Positions 51,001-62,285 of a stretch of DNA of 64,000 bases are shown here, in pieces. Source of the DNA: Prunella strophiata (taxonomy: Eukaryota; Chordata; Aves; Passeriformes; Prunellidae); NCBI GenBank assembly GCA_036583965.1, contig JAZBQD010000001.1, forward strand, positions 14,809,892 to 14,873,891. The letters are read 5' to 3'. The position numbers and the translations under genes were made by a program. Position 1 is the stretch's first letter. Every line of letters begins with the position of its first letter. The notes under the pieces were generated by a model, which saw only the letters and a list, made by a program, of their open reading frames with translations, ran no database searches and had not been told where the DNA came from.

Positions 51001-53927
51001 AATTGAGATTTTTTTTTAGTTTGTTGTCAGCATGAAAAGACAAAAATATTTTGTAAAAATAAAAGAGGATGTTTGGGAGATTCTTGTGGATTGAAATGAA
51101 AATTGTAAACACAATTTTGTTCCAGCAGAATTGTAAGTTTGATTCCAATCTGTATCTTTTAAATAGATGAATTTATTTCTAAAATGAAATTCCAGAAGAA
51201 TGTCAACCAGAGGCAGTTTTAACCTGAGGAATGGGGGGTGCACATTTTCAAACTCAGATCCCATCATCCTATTTGAATCCAGTATTGAGGAAAATGACAG
51301 AAACTCATGAAACATCTTGGTATTCAATTTTTAAATTAAAAAAAAAAAAAAAAAAAAAACAAAACAAAACAAAACAAAAAAAACAAACCAAAAAAACAAC
51401 TAGGAAAGTGACTTATGCAAAATAATAAAAGCAACATGAAGGTCACCCTCCACTCCAGAGAAGCTGGAATGTGCTTGAATAGTCAGTGATTGTAATAAGT
51501 GAATATCCTTTCTTCTATTTTTGACATCAATAGCACAATGACCATCAGAGCCACAGACTAGGACAGTGCTAATGAAAAACATTTTGGGTGCCTGGGTTTT
51601 TTTACAATTGAAAGTCATGAGATTCTGTCAGCTATACTGAAGGCTGTTTTGTTGCAAGTAGTTGGATCTTTTTTTTTTTTTTTACATAAGCAAAGTTGAA
51701 TAATATGCAGCAAATTGAATGACAGATACAATTTTGAAGGCTAAACCCTAAAACCTTTAAGCAGTGATTTAAAAGCTAATTATTATGGATATAGCCATTC
51801 AACATTCATTTCTTAATATTGTTCCCTCAAGAAATAGTGATTTAGTCAACCAATTATTTTATCTCTTTTAGGGATACTTTCTTAATTGCAAAACAATCTA
51901 AAAATATAATCAGCATGCTAAATACATGTGGTATCTTGTTTAGAATGCCATGTTGGAGGAAGAATGCAATTAAACTGTCAAAACGTAATTGTTTCTCATA
52001 TTTAATTTAAAGAGGTTGATTCACATTTGCTTTTCATGTTTAGGAGTTAAAAAACAAAGCAAGCTACTAGTACAGCTACTAGTTTTTAATAAATACAACT
52101 TAAGCTAGGAGCACTGACGAAAGCTGCCTCTGTCATTGCTATCAACAGATAGAAAAACATTCCCTCTTTTCCCCTCCTCAGGTAACTGCATTCTCCTGTT
52201 TATGCAGATGCACACAGATATTTTCACCATGATGTCAAAACAACCACCATTTACCTCCAGGTCAAAATTAGTGGGTCTTTCTCCTTTTCTCCTAAATTCG
52301 TGCTAGTTCTGTGATCCCGAACAGCTTTTTTTTTCAGTAGCAAAAGACTTTTTAAAAGTTGTATGACATCCAGTTAAGGAAAACCTTTGAGTGAAATTAA
52401 TCCAAATCTTCTGGGCCCTAGTCAAGTTGCCGGGAGCTTTTCAATCCCACTTATCTCCTGAACAAAGATAGAAGCCCTGTGGAATCAGTAGCACTGGGAA
52501 TTAACTTCAGATCTCAGATGGGGTGGAAATCTTCTTGTGAGCACCAGGCTGGATTTCAGTTTGTGGTGGAAAAGAAGGTATCACAAATTACTCCAGCCTA
52601 CTCACCCAAAAACATTACACTTGGGTGCTGCTGCCTTAAGTGGTACATTTTCAGGTGAATTGGCCTAAAACACACATACAAATGCAAGAAAAAAACATTT
52701 CCAGAAGTTCATGTCTGCTTTTCCTTGGATATGTTACCTAACAGTTTATTTGGCAAATTATACTGTCTTTAAAATACTATAATTTAAGAGCTGTTTAAGT
52801 GAAAATATAGATGAAATGAATTTAAATGAATTATGAATTTAATTATATTGTTTCTTGAGTATATTTGTATCCCATATATACTATTACATATACAGACTGA
52901 GTGGATTTTACTTTGATTTTATGTTTTGCCAATTCTGTAACTGGTACAATAAATAGAACTGGTAGATTGTTATCCCATCTATGCTGCAGCCTTAAGAGAG
53001 GGCTGAGAATTCAGCTTAGCATGTGGGTTTCCCACCTATTTGTTGCCAACAGAGTAGATTTGCACTTTTATTTATTTATATATTTATATCAAAAGGCAGG
53101 ATCTAGCAGAAAATGGTTCAAGATCTGTCTGCCTCCATCTGCTAACATCTTCTCCTTATAATATTCTCCTTATTTCATAAGAGGGTCCAGCTGCATGTGA
53201 GCTTCTAACTGGGGAGAATTCTGAAAAACTGACCAGACTCTGGTAAGCAAAATCTTAGAGGTTTACAGTTATGCCAAAGCTGAGTGGGCATGGATTTGCA
53301 CAAAAGTGCAGGAGACACATCCTTTACTATAGAAAGAAATCCCTGCTGAATGTTTTTTACCATAATTTTACCCAAAAATCCCAGCCCAAGCCAGACAAAA
53401 GTCTGCCAGTGCAGTTGATGGAAATAGAGCTTTATAATGAAAAGTGTAGGGTGACTTTATGGCCCCAGGCCCTACCTGGAAATGCAGTGTTGGGCCCATT
53501 ACACATCTCACTACAATTTGCATGATTCTCAGGTAGCACCTAGGGAGCAGCTAGAAAAGTGACACCAAACCCATACACTCTAATTTGAAACTCGTTTGAA
53601 CATTTGGCCTTAAGCCTGTGAAACCAACTCCTATCCAAATTTTTTGGTTTGCATCTGTATCATTCTGCCCCACCATAAAAAGGAAAATAAGTTGTAGAAA
53701 CCCAGGAGTCTTCAGCAGACCTGACCTGTGCTTCCTGCATGGCTTTGCCTCTTCCATGGCAGCATGGAGAGGTGGAGGGTGTCCAGTCTTGGGAGGACTG
53801 TGGGTCTGGAACATAGCAGGATGCCAAGCTGTTCTTTGAGGCACTCCCAGCTGCTTCTCTGCCACATTTACCAGCTAGCAAGATCCAGGATACAGAAAAA
53901 CAATGTAGCTGCCATTTCCCCTCTCTG
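48006..53927. other. Long non-coding stretch, no gene recognised
   Basis: No gene is recognised in about 6 kb. Features are the A-rich tract at 51338-51400, a T15 run at 51669-51683, a (TTTA)n patch at 53066-53088 and AT-rich single-copy DNA at 51690-52100 and 52740-52900. Short open frames show no domains. Confidence 0.55.
51338..51400 (+). repeat. A22 run followed by (AAAAC)n
   Basis: Twenty-two A residues followed by several AAAAC/AAAC units up to about 51400. Such tracts often mark retroposed tails, but no recognisable element body precedes it. Confidence 0.88.
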
Positions 53928-54362
53928 TGTTATCACAGGACCATAAAGGTTGGAAGAGACTTTCAAGATTGTTTAGTCCATCTGTAAAAACCCAGCAGCA
54001 CCACAATCACCCCTGAACCACATCTCCAAGTGGCACATCCAGATGGCTCTGGAACATTTCCAGAGGCAGTAATTCTACCACCACAGTGGGCAACCAAATG
54101 TTTAACATTCTTTCAGTAAAATTTTTTTTCTGATATTGAATCTGAACCTTCCCTGGGGCAACTTTGGGCCATTTTCTCCATTCTTTCACTTGAGACATGG
54201 CAGAACAGACCACCTCACTCCACCCTCCTGTCAGGGAGCTGCAGAGAGCAGTGAGGTCCCCCTTGAGCATCCTGATCTCCAGATTAAACACCCCCAGCTC
54301 CCTCAGCTGCTCCTCACAGGACTTATTTACCAGACCCTTCACCACCTTCATTGCCTGCTTTC
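53928..54362 (-). mobile_element. CR1 LINE 3' portion with ORF2 C-terminus, antisense
   Basis: The plus strand starts at a degraded reverse-complement CR1 terminus (ACCATAAAGGTTGGAAGAGA) and continues through the 3' UTR into the ORF2 end. On the minus strand a frame at 54351-54007 still reads through without stop. It contains LRELGVFNLEIRMLKGDLTA and NFTERMLNIWLP, then VVELLPLEMFQSHLD. These correspond in order to the CR1 motifs SLEKRRLRGDL, FFTERV..HWNRLP and VVESPSLEVFK.RLD. The fragment is 5'-truncated near 54362 and shows many substitutions, including changes in the WNRLP motif. The subfamily type differs from the copy at 47.7 kb. Confidence 0.9.
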
Positions 54363-55166
54363 AACATATTTCTGACCCAAAACCAGTCTGGGCTGTGGAT
54401 ATCAGTCAAGGAAAAGCCCTCTATCCACAGCTAGAACTGTGGGAAATTTACACTTTGATCCTGCAAATCCTCAAGTCCAACAGATCCTCAACTCCAGCAG
54501 AAATGGAAGCACATTAAAAATCCCCCATGGTCTATAGACTTCTGCAATCACCCTCACCTGAAAAAAACCCTGATTTGCCTGTGCCAGGCCAGGCCTTGGC
54601 TGGAGTCTGAGAATTTCATACAGGATTTGAATCCCATAAGAAGAGGCATTAGGGTTGCCAGTTTGAAATATGACAAAGCCCAGCTGCCTCAGAGGAATGG
54701 CCACTGCCCACGCTCAGCTCCATCCACACATGTGTGGAGCTTGGGGTAACAACTGCCAAGCCTACAGTAAAAGAGGCCAGGCAGGAAGGCAGCCACATGG
54801 CTACTCTAAATGATATTAATAAGACTTTATAAAAAAAAGTTAAAAGCACAACGTAGCTTTTCAAAGTGTTTCTTAGAGATCTCTACATATGTATAGGTGT
54901 TTCATGTCTATGAGATAGAGGCTTGGGGTAAATTTAATACAGTATTCTTTTTCAGCCTTAGGATTTTTTATTATTTTTTATTCCCCCTGAAAGCTGTTGA
55001 TATAAACTGGGACTCATTAAAAACACCTTGTGTTTTGTTTTCAGAGATTCTGAATTTATGTCATTTCCTGGATCATTAGGAAGTAATGTAGCATCAGCAA
55101 ATGTTCTGGAGGAGCCCTATCTTGCAAGGAACAGAATATTCCTGCTGCAGGGGATGGCAGTAAAAG

Positions 55167-55202
55167 GGTGCTTAGCACCTTTCAGGAGATGCTGAGCATC
55201 TC
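55167..55202. repeat. Two adjacent perfect palindromes
   Basis: GGTGCTTAGCACC (55167-55179, arms of 5) is followed after 6 bases by the 17-bp perfect palindrome GAGATGCTGAGCATCTC (55186-55202, arms of 8 about a single G). The pair could form a double hairpin or serve as paired dimer sites. The words also recall, faintly, an ancient amniote repeat with GGTGCTCAGCACC. Confidence 0.7.
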
Positions 55203-57075
55203 TGCCCAGCCAAAGTCCAGAGATAGCATTCCCAAAGGACAGATACAAGGATATTAAAAAAGACTTTGATCAAAGAAATATTGCTTCTTTCCTCCTTTCA
55301 CTAAGCAGATGTGCAACGTGTCTTGGGAAAGAAATAGAAAAATTCCTGAGTGATTTATTTGATGAACCTAGTTTTAACCCAGGTTATTGCATGCCTGATA
55401 TGGTGATGCTGGTTATTAGTTTCCAGTTGAAAATGACCAGATAGAGAACATATTCACTTCATCAATATAATACATTTATTGGTTGTCAAGAGAGTCACAT
55501 CACACAGATATGTAAATCTGTCACTTTGTCTTAAAAGTGTATTTCTCTATTACAATGTTTCTTGATGTATGTTTTAAGGCAGTAAGGCCTTTTAAATATT
55601 AAAAAAAACCAAGACAAGGGGGAAGATTTGTCTATTCAATCACAGGATTTAAGACATTAAAAGCAGATGCATCATTTATAAAAGTAGGATTTTATCAAAT
55701 GCCATAGCAAATGAAAGAATCATATCTACCATATGTAGATATGTGAATTAAAGAAACCTTGTTTCCCAGGAAAATTAACAAACTCTTCTGCTAGCCTTAA
55801 GGTGGATTAGTCCATGATGCTGGTTACTGGTTGACCACAAATCTCAATTTGCTGCATCAAAAGTAAAATAGAATAGATTCTTTGTTCAAAATATTAAAAA
55901 AAAAAATTATTAGTTTCTTTATAAGTCCATGGCAATAGTGCTAGTTTTGAAAAAAATACATAACTAAAGGAACTCAAAGAATTTTAATTGTAATTTAATT
56001 CTTTTCTTCACCATTAAAAACTGCAAGAACTATCAATAATAATATTTAAATTAGCAAGAAATTTGATAAGTCAACAATAAAAATCAATAATCAAAATATT
56101 CAAAACTGACTTTTTCAAAATGTAATGATCTTCTATATTTTCAAAAACAAAAATTAATACACCTACAACCTGACATATCATGGTACTAATCCTTCACAAG
56201 GGTCCAGTCCTGCACTGGGGGTGTTTGCCTGTAAATAACTGCCCCTGCTCTGTGCAGAGTAAGAACAGGTTTCTTGAGCACCCTGAAATACTGAAGCAGA
56301 GAACCATTTTCTCCTGTTAACCATGTTTTTGGTGATGGGACAGAGCAGTAGGGCACAAACCACTTGAGCCAACAGGAGGCCAGCAGTGGTTACAGTGAGA
56401 TTGGTATCAGGCTCTAAAGAAGCTTGACAACATAAGCTAGAAATAATGATAAATAAAGAAACATTATTTATTTTGACTGTACAATAGTAAATTAATTAGT
56501 ATATTAGGAATCATAGTACAAATGCAGAGGAACTGCATGAGACCTCCATTTGCCACAGAAAAATATTATGTCTCTGAATGGATCCCACTCTCAGGGCCTC
56601 ATCCAGCAGATCCTCCATATGTAAAATTGAACTGAAAAACTTCTCTGTTTGCAGTGCCCCTGGAATTAATGCTATGTCAAGCACATGGTAATTTACCAGC
56701 TGGGTGTCCTTGCTGAAAAGGATATTGGTAGTACAGAGCAGAACATGCACCCCCCATGGGCAGCTTCATCCAGGATCTCTCCACCCTGCAGAGACTTCCA
56801 GGCATTGCAGGGTTCAGCTGCAGGATCCTGGATGTAGCAGCACTCACAGAACCCCTCCCCTTTCCCAGCAGAGGGAAAACACCCTGGGAATTTATCTGGG
56901 TTTTGTGGTAACCCTTGGGTGATCCAGGGCTGTGCAGCTCCCTTCAGGGCTGCCTCAGAGGATGGGCTCAGCTGTGGTGAGGGAGTTCACAGGTGGTCAG
57001 TGGCTAGTAAGGGGTTGTGGTTATGGCTCAGGATAAAAAATATCCTTCCTGATATGCAATATATAGACTGGCCTG

Positions 57076-57245
57076 CCCTTGTCCCATCCCCTGCTGCTCC
57101 TGCCTGTCCCTTTCCACCTCATCCAGCACCACTGCTGGCCCATTACCTCCTGCCTTGCTCCTCTGTCCTGGCCCTGCTCCTGCCCCTCAGGTGTCCTGGC
57201 TTTCCCCTGGCTCCTGCCCATGCACACACACTCCTGCCTGCATGC
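57076..57245 (+). repeat. Pyrimidine-rich, CTCCTGCC-like degenerate block
   Basis: The plus strand is strongly C/T-rich, with recurrent CTCCTGCC, CCTGCTCCTG and TGTCC words. It may be a decayed minisatellite or part of an unrecognised repeat. Open frames on both strands reflect the composition and show no protein family. Confidence 0.45.
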
Positions 57246-60200
57246 ACTGAGCATAGGAGTAGTAGTAGCTTTTATTACTCTCAGTTCTTTATTAATGCCA
57301 CATGTGCTGTTGTAAGGTTAAGTTATTAAGTGATATCCAATAATTGTTTCTGCTCTAAAGTGGACATTTCATTTAACTATGCTCATGTGGATCTGTTTCA
57401 GTACCATTTATCACGACCACATTTAAGGAAAGATTTCAATAGGCCGTTTCTCTCTTTCCTTTCTTTAATGTAACTAGACCTCAAAGGTCCCAGGCAAAAA
57501 TTAAATACAATTACCTTTGGACTAGCAGAAGGGAATGTGGGGCTTTCATGCACTTTGGAAGTTAAAATTCATATTTTACTGGGCTATCATCTCTGCTGCA
57601 GAGTTAATTTTACTGTATGTGTGCACTTGCTGGAAATGCTTACATGGAGGCACACAATGACCTGTTTAGTTTGCAGAAGAAAATGATGTCATTTGCAAGT
57701 AAGCTTTCAGCTGTGATATTTTATAATTGTTTAGATGAAAACCTGATAATCCTCTACTCCTTCACATAAACTGCAATCCATCTTTAAAACTGCGATAATT
57801 CATAAAACCTGCAGCTTAATAAACTAACAAACCCCAGGCCTATGTTATTTTAAGGGAAGTCAATCTTTGATCAGTCAAGCTGAAATGGGTCTGATAAGTG
57901 GAGGCCTTACTCACAGGGAGCAGCACTCCAGTTTGTTATTGCTATTTGCTCATCATCCTCAAGTGCAAAATAAGCAGAAGTCTTTCCGAGCTTCTTATCT
58001 CTTTTCACTTTCTTCTCTAGATCTCTGTCTCTTTAATCCAGCATGTCTGCTGCTGGTTAACAAGGAAATCCTGTGTCAATTATCGCCAACAACTTCCTGC
58101 TGTGAAGCTGTGGGGAATCAAAGCTTTTGAGAGCCTTTTTCACACCAGAGAGTAGTGCAGGGCCTAATTAAATGGCCCTCATATCCTGCAGCCTACTGGT
58201 GGCCAAATGATAGAGAGCTAATGAATGATAACCTAATTTTTTTTTTTTTTTTTCCCAAGAATTGTTTTGATTCTTCCGGTCAAGTTGTGCTTCTTGAGTG
58301 GCAGCTCATTGTTCATGCTTAGGGCTGGGGAGGGTGTCAAAAGGTAGAAGTGGGGAGAGATACCAATCTGCTGGGTTTATTGTGTGCAGACCCTCCATTA
58401 TATAAATATATATATTGCATATCGGGAAGGATATTTGTTAAAATTGCTTTGCTGAAATGTGTTGCCCTCTTTCCTTGATATGAATTGCTTTGGTGACTCT
58501 TATACACATGTGGGCTGCAAAATTGTCCTATAAATCCCCCTCATAAATGCTATCACTGGAATATTATTTTTACAGAATCACAGAATAAGGTATCTGCCAT
58601 CGCTCATGCACAGCTGCCCCATTCCTCAGTTCCTCCTCCTCTATTTTTTTTTTCTTTCCCTTCTAAAATATTACTATGAAGAACTTGATCTCCTGCCCAA
58701 ACAAAACTGCAGCTTTTGTATGGCTGCTGCTTAAGATTAACTAACCTTGAGCTAAACTTGCACATAAAAGAAATGCAAATTTGTGCATCCTGGCTGGGTT
58801 GGGGTTTGGACAAGCCCTGGCTGCCTCTGCCTGCACAGGGATGGGGCTCTCAGAGCTCTCAGTGCCCTGTGCTGAGCACAACTTGCATCAGTGCAGTGCC
58901 CAGAAGGTGCCCAGCAACAAAACAGCCTTAGGAATAAATAAAACACCTGAGCAGTTGGCAAGGTGCTCGTATTTACCCAATTGTTCATTTCTCAGAGTCC
59001 CATCGTGGTACACGTGAGTGAGGTGACAGACTTAGAGGTACCATGGGAGACCTAACTTTGAATTTCCTGACTTTTATGGCTTTGCATTACAACTTTAATG
59101 TTCCATTAGCATAGTTTTTTTGTAGTTAATTTCCTTAGGGAGCTTGGGAGAGTTCAGGTTGGTGAGGGTTTTTTTTGGTTTATTTTTTTAAATAAAAGCA
59201 GGGAGTTGGAGAAAGATGGTCAAATCTGCTCAGCTGCCTTGAAATGTGTCAAAGGATTTAATAGGACTTTTTTTTTTTTTTTCTCCTAGAGAGAAACAAA
59301 TACAAAATGCCAACCAGAATTTCTGCACATCTGCTTTCAAAGTCTGAAAAGCTCAGGGTCTGTCCTGCACCATTCCATATCCAGAGTTCTGGGTGGAACT
59401 GACTGACATAAGATCCTGTGTTAAGATTTTTTTTTAAGTGGTATGGGTTTTTTGGTGCTTTCTGGGTCAGGTGAGTAAGAACATACCATGGGTTTAAAGG
59501 GTTCTCTCCTTTGGACTTTGAACATTGTGAGTCAGGCTCTTCATTTGCTAATTTTTTTTCAGTAAAAATTTCAGGTTTTAAAAATTTTCTGTGCTTGAGG
59601 CTTTTAATGTTCAAAATTCTAGCTTTGCTGGACTGCAAAGGAAGTTAAATCTGAATCAAACTGAGAAGTCTCCCATAATCCCATAACTCCATGGGCTGTG
59701 GGTTTAGGAAGAACACGTGGGATTAAAGTTATCAAGAGCCAAGCAAGAGTTTTCACAAACTACCTCCCTTCTTCCTTACATTCATTGACACAATGAGCAT
59801 TTGTTACCTCAAGAAGTGTAAATTTTATTTGCTGGTTTTGGAGCTAATTAAATAGTTTCATAGTTCAGGATATTGCCCATTGCAGTGCATTGACAGGTGA
59901 TTTTTTGCTATACAGCTGATGCAAATTATTCTTATGCATATTTGTATTTTTTTTTCATTGATATAGTTTTTTCCTTGCAAATAGGATTAAAAAAGCCCAA
60001 ACACACTAATTACAGTTTTTACCAGGTCTGAAAACACAGTTTTTATGAATTTTCACTCCCAAACTCCCCCCACTCCACTGAAATACAGCCTTGAAATACC
60101 TATTTCCCTTAGTCATTAATAGTGCTAGTGGATATTTTTTAAATGATGACAAACAGAGATGAGGTTAAAAAGAAATTGATTTTAAACAGTCATTCTCTGC

Positions 60201-62226
60201 TTTCACCAAAAGTGCCAAAAATGTTTTAGGGTTTACAAATCATGGCCCAGATTTGAATTCCACCTTCAGCAGTATAAATTTATTATTCTGCATAAACCAG
60301 ATTTGGATCTATATTTTTCAAAATTTCAAATGTATTTTTTAATAACAAAACCAATAAATACACCTTCAAATCCCACGGGGAGGTTTACCTGACAATGTAA
60401 AGGGCTAAACAGCTCCAAGGATTTGATAATAATTCACTACAAGAATATTTCAGCTAGTTGTATTTGTTTTTTCTTCCCAGGCCTAACCTATTTCTTTTAT
60501 TAAAAATGATAAAGACTTGATCCTGCCTCCATTTTAAACAGCACTGCACCAGGTCTGATACAAACTTATTAATTTTTTTTTTCTCTCCTGGTCTGCTTCT
60601 CAGATGGAAGCAGAGAGTATTTGCTTCTATTCACACCATACACCAAACTATGAATATTATTTCAGTTATGATTTCCTATGTGTCTGTACTAAGGAAAGAG
60701 TGGAAATAAAGGACAAAACCAATAAAGATTCAAAACCAAAAGCATATGTATGGGAGAGTAATACACAAAACAAAACAGGGGCTGTTAAACAGATGACTGG
60801 GCTGAATTGTAAAATATTCCACGTTTTGGCAACTTTGAAATGCTACACTTTCTATATTTCATCTATTAATCATTTGTAGGGAGGTTTTTTGGTTAGCCAG
60901 AAGACAAAGTATTCCCTAATTGCATTACTGGTTGTGTGCATGTAACTCCAGCCATAACTACATCCACAAATATGATGGGAAAAACAAGGAAGTGGCAATA
61001 AATTAAAAATTATCAGTGACCAGTAAGCATCAGAACAAAATGACAGATTCTTAGGCAAGCAGCAATAAACTAGACTATAAAAATCAGGAAACAGACTGGC
61101 TGAGTGTCTAGAAAATGTTAGGAATTAAATAAAAAGATAATTTTGATGGAAACTGGTCAGACAAATATTAATTGCTTCACCACTGAAGTGAGTCAAATAA
61201 TGGAAAGCTAAAAAAAATCCAAACAAGTCTGTAAGAGACAAATCCCAGCAGATCACGAGCAGACAAAACTTCCAACACCAAATAAAATATTGTTCCCACT
61301 TAGGCTCCACATTACCACCTCCCTTTGGGAGGGATTCAAAAATTGACAGAACCAGTTATTCCAATTAAAAAAAATACTAAGAAAGCATCTGCATATTAAA
61401 TAACACAGCTGTAAAGTAAACATAAAAGTCAGCAGAAGAACAGTAAAAATACCTTTGCTCATGGCAATGTGCTATTCATTTAGTTGCCTGCAGAGTATCA
61501 CTCATGAGTCCTTTAAGTACTGTCACAACAAATCATTGGAAACTGATGAATACACAATCCAGGATCCCAAACAACAAACTATTACAAACTATCTATGTGT
61601 GAAAAGACTGCTGGAAATTCCTCTAAGCCTCTGTAAATAGCTCTGAGTGAGACTGGTTGAGGGCCAGATGCCCACCAGAGGCAAATCCCAGATTTTAACT
61701 TCATTATGGCTGTACATCTCCTGCCCATAAAGGCTTTTCCTTTCTGAAAATGGGAGGCTTTAGTTTTTCTCTCTCCAATCAGGAAACAAAGACAATGTTA
61801 CCTCTTGGTCCAGCCAGAGTGTATGCAAGGTAATAATACCATAAATATGATGTGAAGTTTTAAAAACTGGATAAAATTTAGTGGTTGTTCTTTGATAGAT
61901 CTTCTGGAAGCAGAGCATCAAAATGAAAAGGCAATCCAAATTGGCCTGGGCAACATGATCTCACCACAAAGTTTACATTTAAACTTTATGTTCCTTTATA
62001 GAGGTTTATATTTTATGCAGAGTATCTCCAAGAGCTCCACAATAGCAGCAGAAGAGCCAATACAGTTATATGTGTATTACAAACACATGGCACTTGCTTG
62101 CTTTCTCCAGCTGGAGACACATCCTGAGGTGCATGGGAGAAAAAAAGAAAGAAATATGTTTGAAATCTTAAAAGAGGTACATTTTTACAATTGTTTTTTT
62201 CTTAGAATGTGTTTCCTTTTTTTTCC

Positions 62227-62285
62227 CTTGACTTCCCAAACTACCTCATCTGTAAAATGGCCATACAAATTTATTTATTTTATGT
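62227..62285 (+). mobile_element. Possible MIR-like SINE core relic
   Basis: The 17-mer CCTCATCTGTAAAATGG at 62244-62260 is identical to the most recognisable segment of MIR-family tRNA-derived SINEs. It is followed by an A/T-rich stretch, as in MIR. Flanks are too diverged to delimit, and no A/B boxes are seen. MIR copies are rare in birds but do occur. A chance match is possible. Confidence 0.4.

Larger units (their letters stand above)
54363..62226. other. Long non-coding stretch, no gene recognised
   Basis: No gene is recognised. The interval includes AT-rich single-copy DNA at 55440-56170, 57360-57840 and 58380-58560. A GC-richer block (56740-57250) has a pyrimidine-rich core, and T runs lie at 58237-58253 and 59268-59282. 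Two octamers resembling reversed CR1 tails occur at 58572-58587 without an element body. Confidence 0.55.

Noticed and set aside
54620..54650. GGATTTGAATCCC, similar to a tRNA T-arm
   Set aside because: No A box, acceptor pairing or anticodon arm at the required distances.
58572..58587. Two CACAGAAT-like octamers resembling a reversed CR1 tail
   Set aside because: The expected adjoining CR1 3' UTR words are absent, so the match is too short.
60240..60320. Possible second copy of the ancient palindromic element (CAGATTTGAATTCC and ATAAACCAGATTTGG words)
   Set aside because: No nested stem as at 38.74 kb. Similarity is too diffuse.
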